From contig CAZABJ010000087.1 of assembly GCA_964483375.1 (NCBI GenBank), positions 1 through 6,678 on the forward strand: DNA of 6,678 bases, read 5' to 3'. Position numbers and translations under genes: made by a program. The notes under the pieces are model-generated. The model was not told the origin of the DNA and ran no database searches. It saw nothing but the letters and a program-made list of their open reading frames with translations. This document shows positions 1-5,468 of the stretch, piece after piece. The stretch is from JAUIEH01 sp964483375. GTDB taxonomy: Bacteria; Pseudomonadota; Alphaproteobacteria; Caulobacterales; Maricaulaceae. Numbering within the stretch: position 1 is the stretch's first letter; each line of letters opens with the position of its first letter.

Positions 1-705
1 GTTGGGCCGGCCGAGCGAGGCGAACCAGTTGCCGCCGCGGCGCAAAATGGTCGGCGCGACGGCAACGGATTCGACATTGTTCACGGTGGTGGGGCAGCCA
101 TAACGCCCCACATTGGCCGGAAAGGGCGGTTTTAGGCGCGGCTGGCCCTTTTTGCCTTCCAGGCTTTCGAGAAGCGCGGTCTCTTCCCCGCAAATATACG
201 CCCCCGCGCCATGGTGCACGTAAACGTCAAAGTCCCACCCATGCACGTTGTCTTGGCCGATCAGTCGGGCCTCGTAGGCCTCTTTGATCGCTTTTTCGAG
301 CGCGTAGCGTTCGTCGACATACTCCCCGCGAATGTAAATGTAACAAGCATGCGCTTGCATCGCGAAGGAAGCGACGAGACAGCCTTCGATCAACAGATGC
401 GGGTCGTGCCGCATCATGTCGCGGTCTTTGCAAGTTCCCGGCTCGGACTCATCGGCGTTCACGACCAAATAATGCGGCCGATCGCGCACCTCTTTGGGCA
501 TGAACGACCATTTCAGGCCGGTCGGAAAGCCCGCCCCGCCGCGACCGCGCAGGCCCGAGGCCTTGACCTGATCGATGATCCAATCCCGGCCGAGATCTAA
601 GAAATCCTTGGTGGCGTTCCACGCCCCGCGCCGACGCGCCGCGTCCAGGCCGGGATCATGCACCCCATAGAGATTGGTGAAGATGCGATCCTTATCTTCC
701 AGCAT
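1..705 (-). CDS. nuoF: NADH-quinone oxidoreductase subunit F (NuoF), N-terminal 235 residues, cut by window edge
   Basis: NuoF (51-kDa/NDUFV1 type) binds FMN and NADH and is the entry point for electrons in complex I, on the cytoplasmic peripheral arm. Translating the minus strand from ATG at 705 gives an open frame of 235 codons to the window edge. Visible motifs are the nucleotide/FMN-binding GRGGAGFPTGLKW at residues 54-66, NADESEPGTCKDR at 83-95, and GAGAYICGEETALLESLEG at 166-184. The last contains the Glu pair of the NADH/FMN pocket. The missing C-terminal half should carry the SLBB domain and the four-cysteine 4Fe-4S (N3) site. The start is supported by an AGGGA Shine-Dalgarno a few bases upstream and by the N-terminus (MLEDKDRIFTNLYG), typical of alphaproteobacterial NuoF. 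It lies 15 bp after the 72-aa gene and is presumably co-transcribed with nuoE. No defects are seen in the visible part. Confidence 0.97.
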   Translation of the reverse strand, partial: MLEDKDRIFTNLYGVHDPGLDAARRRGAWNATKDFLDLGRDWIIDQVKASGLRGRGGAGFPTGLKWSFMPKEVRDRPHYLVVNADESEPGTCKDRDMMRHDPHLLIEGCLVASFAMQAHACYIYIRGEYVDERYALEKAIKEAYEARLIGQDNVHGWDFDVYVHHGAGAYICGEETALLESLEGKKGQPRLKPPFPANVGRYGCPTTVNNVESVAVAPTILRRGGNWFASLGRPN

Positions 706-720
706 GATCGTCCCTAACCC

Positions 721-939
721 TCACCTTTCGCTCTCATCGCCGGCGGACGGCGCCGCCGCGATAATCATAAACGCCAACAGGCCTGTTACGGCGACCACGG
801 CGACAAGCGCGTAAATCCAGATGATCGAAGAGGTGGCGATGAACAGAAAGACCAGCGCCGTCAAGGTGACGCCCTCCAAGACCAAGAGCGGCGCCAGCCG
901 TTTGAAGATCGCGCGCTCGCGCGTCCGGTCGCCGCTCAC
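721..939 (-). CDS. Small two-pass membrane protein between nuoE and nuoF, unknown function
   Basis: This 72-residue protein is not recognised as any standard Nuo subunit. It has a charged, Arg-rich N-terminus (residues 2-14) and two hydrophobic segments, about 15-35 and 38-61, separated by a very short turn (TSS), which suggests a tight helical hairpin. It ends in a short hydrophilic, acidic tail. The positive-inside rule suggests a cytoplasmic N-terminus. The start is GTG, whose bases overlap the nuoE TGA stop (GTGA, 936-939), and GAGGG lies 6 nt upstream, so translation is likely coupled to nuoE. nuoF begins 15 bp downstream. The position between the two genes of the NADH-oxidising module is odd for a membrane protein, because NuoE and NuoF are soluble and lie far from the membrane. 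It may be a lineage-specific accessory subunit or assembly helper, but this is inferred only from position. Confidence 0.8.
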   Translation of the reverse strand: MSGDRTRERAIFKRLAPLLVLEGVTLTALVFLFIATSSIIWIYALVAVVAVTGLLAFMIIAAAPSAGDESER

Positions 940-1631
940 TGACCGCCCTCAGCGTCGCCCGCCGGCTCCGCGCCCGGCGCATTCGGGATCGCGGCGAGCG
1001 GCTCGGCCGCCGAACCGTCATAGAGTGTGGGGTCGGTGAGCGTCTGGGCCCCGCCTTGGGGCGCGGAGGTTTGACGCTCGACGCGCGGACCCGGCGCCGG
1101 CGCAGTCCCAGCTTCGAGGGCGTCCAAGATTTCGCCGAAGCTCTCTGCGGTCAGGTCTTCATAGTAGTGGTCGCCCGCCCCATTGGAGATCTGCACCATC
1201 GGCGCGTTGACGCAGGCGCCAAGGCACTCGACCTCCATCCAGGAGAGCTTTCCGTCGCTGCGCAGCGCGCCCTTTGCGCCGATGCGCTCCTCACAAACCC
1301 GTTTGATGTCATCGGCCCCGCGCAGCCAGCACGGCGTCGTCCCGCAAACCTGAACCAGATGCTCCCCGGCCGGGGCGAGATTGAACATCGTATAGAAGGT
1401 GGCGACTTCGTAGACGCGCATATAGGGCATCTCGAGTTCCTCGGCGATGACGCGCATCGCTGGTTCGGTGAGCCAACCCTCTTGTTTTTGCGCCAGCCAC
1501 AAAAGCGGGATGACCGCGGAGCGTTTCCGCGCATCGGGATATTTCGCGAGCCAGAACGCATGCTCCTCGCGCGAAGCGTCCGTCCAGGCGAATGACGCAG
1601 GCTGTTCAGCGCTCAAACGACGCACGGACAT
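936..1631 (-). CDS. nuoE: NADH-quinone oxidoreductase subunit E (NuoE), 2Fe-2S subunit
   Basis: NuoE (24-kDa/NDUFV2 type) holds the 2Fe-2S cluster N1a next to FMN in the NADH-oxidising module, and pairs with NuoF. From ATG at 1631 it has 231 residues. An N-terminal helical bundle is followed by a thioredoxin-like ferredoxin fold. The four cluster ligands are visible as C96 and C101 (VCGTTPCWLRG) and C136 and C140 (ECLGAC). The C-terminal tail carries a PGPR...R...P.GG...LT.P pattern (about residues 180-201), resembling the tail of mitochondrial NDUFV2. About 30 variable Ala/Pro/Gly-rich residues follow. A TTG two codons upstream in frame was not chosen, because it sits only one base from the GGGAG ribosome binding site, whereas ATG sits 7 nt away. 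The gene follows a 107-bp spacer, the longest in the window, and its stop overlaps the next gene's GTG start. Confidence 0.97.
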   Translation of the reverse strand: MSVRRLSAEQPASFAWTDASREEHAFWLAKYPDARKRSAVIPLLWLAQKQEGWLTEPAMRVIAEELEMPYMRVYEVATFYTMFNLAPAGEHLVQVCGTTPCWLRGADDIKRVCEERIGAKGALRSDGKLSWMEVECLGACVNAPMVQISNGAGDHYYEDLTAESFGEILDALEAGTAPAPGPRVERQTSAPQGGAQTLTDPTLYDGSAAEPLAAIPNAPGAEPAGDAEGGQ

Positions 1632-1638
1632 GGACAAG

Positions 1639-1645
1639 CTCCCTT
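1639..1645 (-). promoter_or_regulatory. Shine-Dalgarno of nuoE
   Basis: The minus strand reads AAGGGAG here, 7 nt before ATG at 1631. This spacing decides the nuoE start in favour of ATG at 1631 over the in-frame TTG at 1637, which would be only 1 nt from the motif. Confidence 0.7.
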
Positions 1646-1690
1646 ACGAGTCGCGACGGCGCGCGCTTCTTGGCAACGACATAGCGCGGG

Positions 1691-1725
1691 CGGTGCGCAC
1701 CGAACAGCTTTCGGGAGGCCTCCCG
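1691..1725. repeat. Cluster of overlapping inverted repeats in the leader before nuoE
   Basis: Within the 107-bp spacer before nuoE (1632-1738) are two perfect palindromes: CGGTGCGCACCG at 1691-1702 (12 bp) and CGGGAGGCCTCCCG at 1712-1725 (14 bp), 9 bp apart. A third, mutually exclusive inverted repeat links them: CCGAA at 1700-1704 and TTCGG at 1710-1714, with a 5-nt loop. The palindromes have no spacer, so as RNA they would lose central pairs to form a loop. As DNA they could be sites for dimeric proteins. No U-tract follows, so this is not a standard intrinsic terminator. Function is unknown; GC-rich DNA produces short palindromes by chance, so this is a structural observation only. Confidence 0.45.
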
Positions 1726-1738
1726 CACGCGATACGCG

Positions 1739-2143
1739 TCATTCCGCCGCGGATGCGCCGCTTTTGGCCTCCAATTTAGCCAGCTGTTTTTGCGAGGCGG
1801 CGATGGTCCGGCGCAGCATCGCCATCCGATACGCCCGCACGGCTGGACCAATGATGGGCAACCGAGCCGCTGCGCCGCGACGAAACAACACCATCAAAGC
1901 GAAAGCGGCGATGGCGTAGGGAAAGGCGCGTCGGGCGTCTTCCCCGCCCTCAATCAACGTCATCCGCAGCGGAACAACGGCGAAACCGACGATGCCGGCG
2001 ATCAACGCCGCTGTGATCGCCGCGCCGAGCCGGGCTTCCCCCAACGCGCCCGCCGCGTGTTCAGGCTTCAAACTGACAAACGCGAAGCCAAAGATGATCG
2101 CAAAGACCGCAAAGGCGACCCCGATCTCGACCAGTAGCAGCAT
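1739..2143 (-). CDS. Three-helix membrane protein upstream of nuoE, unknown function
   Basis: This 134-residue protein is not assigned to a family. Three hydrophobic segments are visible, at about residues 4-25, 39-58 and 73-87. A basic, amphipathic C-terminal region follows (RRGAAARLPIIGP, then RMAMLRRTIAASQKQLAKLEAK), probably a cytoplasmic helix or short coiled coil. The N-terminus is short and hydrophobic, so TM1 may act as a signal anchor. The start is well supported by GGGGAGG 7 nt upstream. The gene lies 30 bp after the 164-aa gene and 107 bp before nuoE. Being conserved in orientation and packed inside the operon suggests co-expression with complex I. It does not look like NuoA, NuoJ or NuoK, which have different lengths and motifs. 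An accessory or assembly role is only an inference. Confidence 0.8.
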   Translation of the reverse strand: MLLLVEIGVAFAVFAIIFGFAFVSLKPEHAAGALGEARLGAAITAALIAGIVGFAVVPLRMTLIEGGEDARRAFPYAIAAFALMVLFRRGAAARLPIIGPAVRAYRMAMLRRTIAASQKQLAKLEAKSGASAAE

Positions 2144-2150
2144 GTTTGCG

Positions 2151-2157
2151 CCTCCCC
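2151..2157 (-). promoter_or_regulatory. Strong Shine-Dalgarno of the 134-aa membrane protein gene
   Basis: The minus strand reads GGGGAGG, 7 nt before ATG at 2143. It is one of the best ribosome binding sites in the window and supports this unrecognised ORF as a real gene translated on its own rather than only by coupling. Confidence 0.65.
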
Positions 2158-2173
2158 GTGGCGGTCAGTTCGC

Positions 2174-2668
2174 CTAGCCGACGGCCGCTTGCAGTTCGGC
2201 CTCCAGCGCCTCGTATTCCGCCCGCAGCGGGGAGGCCATGCAGCGGGCCCGGTGCTCGCTCAACCACGCCAGCGCTTGAGCCGCCCTTTCCGGCGCGGCC
2301 GACCAGAGGATCGGCGTGAACAGCTCATAGGCGTCGGGATTTTCGCGCAGCCAGGCGTCGATGCTTTCGGCGCGCTCAGCCAAGGCGGGCGAGGCGATGA
2401 GAAAACTCTCCGAGTAATACGGTATCCCCTCCACCCCGTCCTGGCTCATCAGCGCGATGTCCCAAGCCACCGACCCGTCCGGCAGAGCGTATTCTTTGAA
2501 GCAACTGTCGGTGTCGGACCCGTGGATTTCTCGCCGCGGACGCCCCGCGCCGCGCAGCACCGCCGGCTTCGTGATCCCCCAGCGGCAGGGCGCAGAAACG
2601 AGGCCTGAGGCCTCAAGCTCATCGCAAAACGCGCGCAAGGCGTCGAAATCACGTGTGTCCTCGGACAT
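2174..2668 (-). CDS. Hypothetical soluble protein, 164 aa, between nuoD and nuoE
   Basis: The product is not recognised. It is a soluble, acidic 164-residue protein without signal peptide or membrane segment. The N-terminus (MSEDTRDFDALRAFCDELEASG) looks like an amphipathic helix, the middle is mixed (FKEYALPDGSVAWDIALM), and the C-terminal half is predicted helical and Trp/Ala-rich. It contains three cysteines (one each in FCDEL, APCRW and DSCFK) and a fourth near the end (ARCMA), not spaced as a recognisable metal site. ATG at 2668 follows the SnoaL-like gene by 14 bp, and that spacer is almost pure G on the coding strand, which can serve as a Shine-Dalgarno. It is coding-strand consistent with its neighbours and in the same operon. 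No function is proposed. Confidence 0.75.
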   Translation of the reverse strand: MSEDTRDFDALRAFCDELEASGLVSAPCRWGITKPAVLRGAGRPRREIHGSDTDSCFKEYALPDGSVAWDIALMSQDGVEGIPYYSESFLIASPALAERAESIDAWLRENPDAYELFTPILWSAAPERAAQALAWLSEHRARCMASPLRAEYEALEAELQAAVG

Positions 2669-2682
2669 CCCCCGCCCCCGCC

Positions 2683-3012
2683 TTAGCGCACGAAATCCAC
2701 CCGGATGATGCGGCCCTCACGCACGGTGTAAATCGCCACGGCGACCAGGCGCTCAGTCTCAGACCGACGGACGTCTTCATGGTCGATGACCACATCGCCC
2801 ACACAGACCCGGCCGATGAGATCGGCGCGATTGTCGGGGTGGCGTCGCCAAAGGTCTGCATAGCGTTCCCGTATGGCCGCCGCACCGCGCGTTTCGACCG
2901 CGCCGTTATAGGTTGCGATGACGGCGTCTTCGGCGAAGACGCGCATGAACGCGTCCAAATCCTGGGCATTGTAAGCGTCAAGCTGGGCCTGGACGACCAG
3001 TTCAGGCGTCAT
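2683..3012 (-). CDS. SnoaL-like / NTF2-fold protein, 109 aa
   Basis: The product resembles the SnoaL-like (nuclear transport factor 2 fold) superfamily of small alpha+beta barrel proteins, which bind or isomerise small hydrophobic molecules. Its length is typical (about 105-130 residues). The characteristic start is present: a helix with QLDAYNAQDLDAFMRVFAEDA (residues about 10-30), then a strand, then a helix with GAAAIRERYADLW. Three to four beta strands finish in VAVAIYTVREGRIIRVDF, the usual last strands of the fold. ATG at 3012 was chosen over a start at 3099, because the longer version would overlap the nuoD coding end and add Arg-rich, low-complexity sequence. The gene starts 31 bp after nuoD. 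Members have many different ligands and some are non-enzymatic, so no substrate is assigned. Confidence 0.85.
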   Translation of the reverse strand: MTPELVVQAQLDAYNAQDLDAFMRVFAEDAVIATYNGAVETRGAAAIRERYADLWRRHPDNRADLIGRVCVGDVVIDHEDVRRSETERLVAVAIYTVREGRIIRVDFVR

Positions 3013-3043
3013 CGGCCTTCGGCGGGGAGCGTCGCGGCGGGCT

Positions 3044-4222
3044 TCACCGGTCGATTTCCCCGAACACGATGTCGAGCGAGCCCAGGATGGCGGAGACATC
3101 CGCCAACATGTGGCCGCGATTGATGTGGTCCATGGCCGCCAAATGCGGGAAGCCCGGCGCGCGGATTTTGCAGCGATAGGGTTTGTTGGAGCCGTCCGCG
3201 ATCAGATAGACGCCAAACTCGCCTTTCGGGGCCTCGACCGCCGCGTAGACCTCGCCCTCGGGGACGTGGAACCCTTCGGTGTAAAGCTTGAAGTGGTGGA
3301 TGAGCGCCTCCATCGAACGCTTCATCTCCGCCCGCCGGGGCGGCGCCACTTTGCCGGAGGTCTCCAAGACGGGGCCTTCGGGCATCTTGTCCAAGCATTG
3401 CTGCATGATGCTGACGCTTTGGCGCATCTCCTCCATGCGCACGACGTAACGGTCGTAACAGTCGCCATGCTTCCCGACCGGCACCTTGAATTCGAGCTCG
3501 GAATACACTTCGTAAGGCTGGGCGCGGCGCAAATCCCATGGCGCGCCGGAGCCCCGGACCATCACGCCGGAAAATCCAAGCGCCCAGGCTTCGTCCAAGC
3601 CCACCACGCCGATATCGACGTTGCGCTGCTTGAAGATGCGGTTTTCCGTCAACAAGGTCTCGATATCGTCGAGGGCCTTTGGGAACTGTTCGCACCACAC
3701 CCGCAGGTCTTCGATGAGGTCGGGCGGCAAATCTTGGTGAACCCCGCCGGGCCGAAAATAGGCCGCATGCATGCGCGAGCCTGAGGCGCGTTCGTAAAAC
3801 ACCATCAGCTTTTCGCGCTCTTCAAAGCCCCAGAGCGGCGGCGTGAGCGCGCCGACGTCAAGGGCCTGGGTGGTCACATTCAGCAAATGCGACAAGATGC
3901 GGCCGATTTCGGAATAGAGCACGCGGATGAATTGAGCCCGGCGCGGCGGCGTCACATCGGCCAAGCGCTCCACGGCGAGGCAAAACGCGTGCTCCTGGTT
4001 CATCGGCGCCACATAATCGAGGCGATCGAAATAGGGCACGGCTTGGAGGTAGGTCTTGTGCTCGATGAGCTTCTCGGTGCCCCGGTGGAGAAGCCCGATA
4101 TGGGGGTCCACGCGCTCGACGACCTCGCCGTCAAGCTCCAGCACCAAACGAAGCACTCCATGCGCGGCGGGGTGTTGGGGGCCAAAATTGATGTTGAACG
4201 GGCGGACTTCGGTCTCAGGCAT
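3044..4222 (-). CDS. nuoD: NADH-quinone oxidoreductase subunit D (NuoD), 49-kDa subunit
   Basis: NuoD (49-kDa/NDUFS2 type), with NuoB, builds the quinone-reducing site of complex I at the base of the peripheral arm. The 392-residue product is full length and unfused to NuoC. It begins with the FNINFGPQHPAAHGVLRL signature and ends with the family-typical GSLDIVFGEIDR. Residue spacing lets key positions be matched to the bovine and Thermus subunits: H21 (in HPAAHG) equals bovine His59/Thermus His38, and Y70 (in FDRLDY) equals bovine Tyr108/Thermus Tyr87. These are the quinone-headgroup residues. R47 (LLHRGTEK) matches bovine Arg85, the residue dimethylated by NDUFAF7. ATG at 4222 is 14 bp after the lipoprotein gene; the Shine-Dalgarno is weak. 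No truncation or frameshift is seen. Confidence 0.99.
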   Translation of the reverse strand: MPETEVRPFNINFGPQHPAAHGVLRLVLELDGEVVERVDPHIGLLHRGTEKLIEHKTYLQAVPYFDRLDYVAPMNQEHAFCLAVERLADVTPPRRAQFIRVLYSEIGRILSHLLNVTTQALDVGALTPPLWGFEEREKLMVFYERASGSRMHAAYFRPGGVHQDLPPDLIEDLRVWCEQFPKALDDIETLLTENRIFKQRNVDIGVVGLDEAWALGFSGVMVRGSGAPWDLRRAQPYEVYSELEFKVPVGKHGDCYDRYVVRMEEMRQSVSIMQQCLDKMPEGPVLETSGKVAPPRRAEMKRSMEALIHHFKLYTEGFHVPEGEVYAAVEAPKGEFGVYLIADGSNKPYRCKIRAPGFPHLAAMDHINRGHMLADVSAILGSLDIVFGEIDR

Positions 4223-4236
4223 CTGGGGTCTCTATC

Positions 4237-4821
4237 TCAGCCGTCGCTCGGCAAGGCCTCGCGTGCGCGGCCGCACGCCAACAAAACACGGGCGAAATCG
4301 CCGTTGCGGAACTGCTGCGCCCCGTCGGCGGGACCGCCCTGCAACGGGAAATCGTCCGTCATGCGGGCGCGCGCGCTCTCCAGGAGCTGCCCGCGATAGG
4401 CGGGGTCGGGCGCGACACGTTCAAGCTCGGCGCGCCAAAACGCGGCATCCGAAGCAAAGACGCTGACATCTGCATCCGCGTTGAGGAGATAGTTCGGCGC
4501 TTCAGCGTTGAAAGCTTCGCAGGTCGCGGCTTGGCGGATCTCTTGGGACACCGCGATATCAAGGATGAGGGGCGTCGCAGCGGCGGCCGCCCGAACGCCG
4601 CCCGGCGGCGTCGCTACGGCGACCTCCGCAACGTCACGGGCCGGCTCCGACGCGGCGACGGCCGCAGCATCGGGCGAGGCTTCGGGCGGCGGCGGCGTTT
4701 CGGCGCGGGGCGGCTCGCTCGGCGCTCCGCCGAATAACGGGCGAAACAGGGCGCACGCCCCCAGACACCCAACCGCCAGCACAACACCGATCGCCTTTCC
4801 CGCCTGACCAAAGCCGCCCAC
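4237..4821 (-). CDS. Putative lipoprotein, 194 aa, directly upstream of nuoD
   Basis: The product is not recognised as a family. The N-terminus looks like a lipoprotein signal: a short basic/polar start with K9, a hydrophobic stretch (about residues 10-22), and a lipobox LGAC with C23 as the likely lipidated cysteine (C19 in AVGC is a second possibility). Residues about 33-80 form a Pro/Ala/Glu-rich linker, and a compact, mainly helical C-terminal domain covers about 85-187. That domain has two cysteines (C101 and C183) that could form a periplasmic disulfide. The start is GTG, 3 bp after the GFA stop, with GGGAG 6 nt upstream. If exported, the product would act outside the cytoplasm, unlike NuoC and NuoD beside it. 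It might be a complex I-associated envelope protein, or just an operon passenger. Confidence 0.75.
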   Translation of the reverse strand: MGGFGQAGKAIGVVLAVGCLGACALFRPLFGGAPSEPPRAETPPPPEASPDAAAVAASEPARDVAEVAVATPPGGVRAAAAATPLILDIAVSQEIRQAATCEAFNAEAPNYLLNADADVSVFASDAAFWRAELERVAPDPAYRGQLLESARARMTDDFPLQGGPADGAQQFRNGDFARVLLACGRAREALPSDG

Positions 4822-4824
4822 TGC

Positions 4825-5259
4825 TCACTCCCGCTTTTCGCCCGATGCCGAAAACGCCTCAGCGACTTCCGCCCCAGTCATCATCTTGGTCTCGTCAGCG
4901 AAGCTGTAGCCCTTAGGCTTCTCGTCAACGAAGATTTGAACCGTAAACGCCAACTGCTCGACGTTCTCAATCGCGCCATAGGCGACGGACACATGCGAGC
5001 CGTCAGCCATGCGCCAAAACAGATTGGACCCGCAGGTCCGACAGAAGCAACGCTCAGCCCACTCCGAGGAGCGATAAGCCGCCAGCGCCTCTTCGCTCTC
5101 GACAACAAGGTCCGTCACCGTGACCGCAAGCATCGGCCCGCTCCCCCACTGCCGGCACATCCTGCAATGGCACGCGTCGAAATGGGGCTCCGGGGCGGTT
5201 GCGGAGAAACGCACCTCCCCGCACAGACAGCGCCCGGAGAGCGGCGCTGGCCCGTTCAT
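4825..5259 (-). CDS. GFA/CENP-V domain zinc protein (glutathione-dependent formaldehyde-activating enzyme family)
   Basis: The 144-residue product is a full-length GFA-domain protein. The family-diagnostic cysteines are all present: C11 and C13 (GRCLCGEVRF) with C73 and C76 (FCRTCGSNLFW) for the structural zinc, and C30, C32 and C35 (ACHCRMCRQW) for the second, catalytic-type zinc. The founding member, Paracoccus Gfa, was linked to S-hydroxymethylglutathione formation from glutathione and formaldehyde. Most relatives are uncharacterised, so the substrate here is unknown. ATG at 5259 overlaps the stop of the 70-aa gene (ATGA), and no good Shine-Dalgarno is visible, so it probably depends on translational coupling. 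No formaldehyde-oxidation gene lies nearby; the neighbours are all complex I or unknown. It is predicted to be cytoplasmic. Confidence 0.93.
   Translation of the reverse strand: MNGPAPLSGRCLCGEVRFSATAPEPHFDACHCRMCRQWGSGPMLAVTVTDLVVESEEALAAYRSSEWAERCFCRTCGSNLFWRMADGSHVSVAYGAIENVEQLAFTVQIFVDEKPKGYSFADETKMMTGAEVAEAFSASGEKRE
4828..4832 (-). promoter_or_regulatory. Shine-Dalgarno deciding the GTG start of the putative lipoprotein
   Basis: The minus strand reads GGGAG within the last codons of the GFA gene, 6 nt before GTG at 4821. This supports the non-ATG start, which in turn keeps the lipoprotein-type signal peptide intact. Confidence 0.6.
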
Positions 5260-5468
5260 CGCGCCGCGCCAGGGCCCGCCGCGCGCGCCGCCGCCCAGCC
5301 CAGCGCCGCGCCCATCGTAAATGCGAACGCCATAAGCGCGCCGGCCGAGGCGAGCGCGAACGCCACCTGCGCCGGGGTCATGCGGATTTCAAAGGGCGGA
5401 GGCTCCATCCAGTTCGGACTAAAGCTGAACGGATCGCGTTCCTCGCCCCAATAGGGCCGTGCGGTCAC
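5256..5468 (-). CDS. Small single-pass membrane protein downstream of nuoC, unknown function
   Basis: This 70-residue protein is not recognised. Residues 1-32 are soluble and rich in aromatics and proline (ARPYWGEERDPF, SPNWMEPPPFE), followed by one transmembrane helix at about 33-60 that is Ala/Gly-rich, and a short Arg-containing tail. The start is GTG at 5468, sharing bases with the nuoC TGA (GTGA), with a very good GAGGAGGAG Shine-Dalgarno 5 nt upstream inside the nuoC end. Its own stop overlaps the GFA start (ATGA). Having couplings on both sides argues that it is a genuine gene. A short N-terminal soluble arm with one helix is the layout of several supernumerary complex I subunits in mitochondria, but no homology is claimed. 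In-frame ATGs at residues 21 and 30 are possible but lack this ribosome site. Confidence 0.78.
   Translation of the reverse strand: MTARPYWGEERDPFSFSPNWMEPPPFEIRMTPAQVAFALASAGALMAFAFTMGAALGWAAARAAGPGAAR

Noticed and set aside
211..600. Plus-strand ORF of 129 aa opposite nuoF
   Set aside because: It lies wholly antisense to clearly identified NuoF codons and encodes a composition-biased product; it is a shadow of GC-rich coding sequence.
1056..1595. Plus-strand ORF of 179 aa opposite nuoE
   Set aside because: It is antisense to the conserved NuoE ferredoxin domain with no recognisable motif and no ribosome site context.
1632..1637. TTG start of nuoE two codons upstream
   Set aside because: It would lie 1 nt from the Shine-Dalgarno; ATG at 1631 has the normal 7-nt spacing.
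1691..1725. Rho-independent terminator before nuoE
   Set aside because: The palindromes lack a loop and no run of T follows on the transcribed strand, so the classic terminator layout is absent.
2683..3099. Longer 138-aa version of the SnoaL-like protein starting at 3099
   Set aside because: The extra 29 residues overlap the nuoD end out of frame and are Arg/Pro/Ser-rich. The family's usual start fits ATG at 3012.
3009..3698. Minus-strand 229-aa ORF in another frame of nuoD
   Set aside because: The product is Arg/Gly/Pro-rich, typical of an out-of-frame reading, and NuoD in the overlapping frame is unambiguous.
3110..3784. Plus-strand ORF of 224 aa opposite nuoD
   Set aside because: Despite its length it mirrors NuoD codons; long antisense frames are expected in GC-rich genes.
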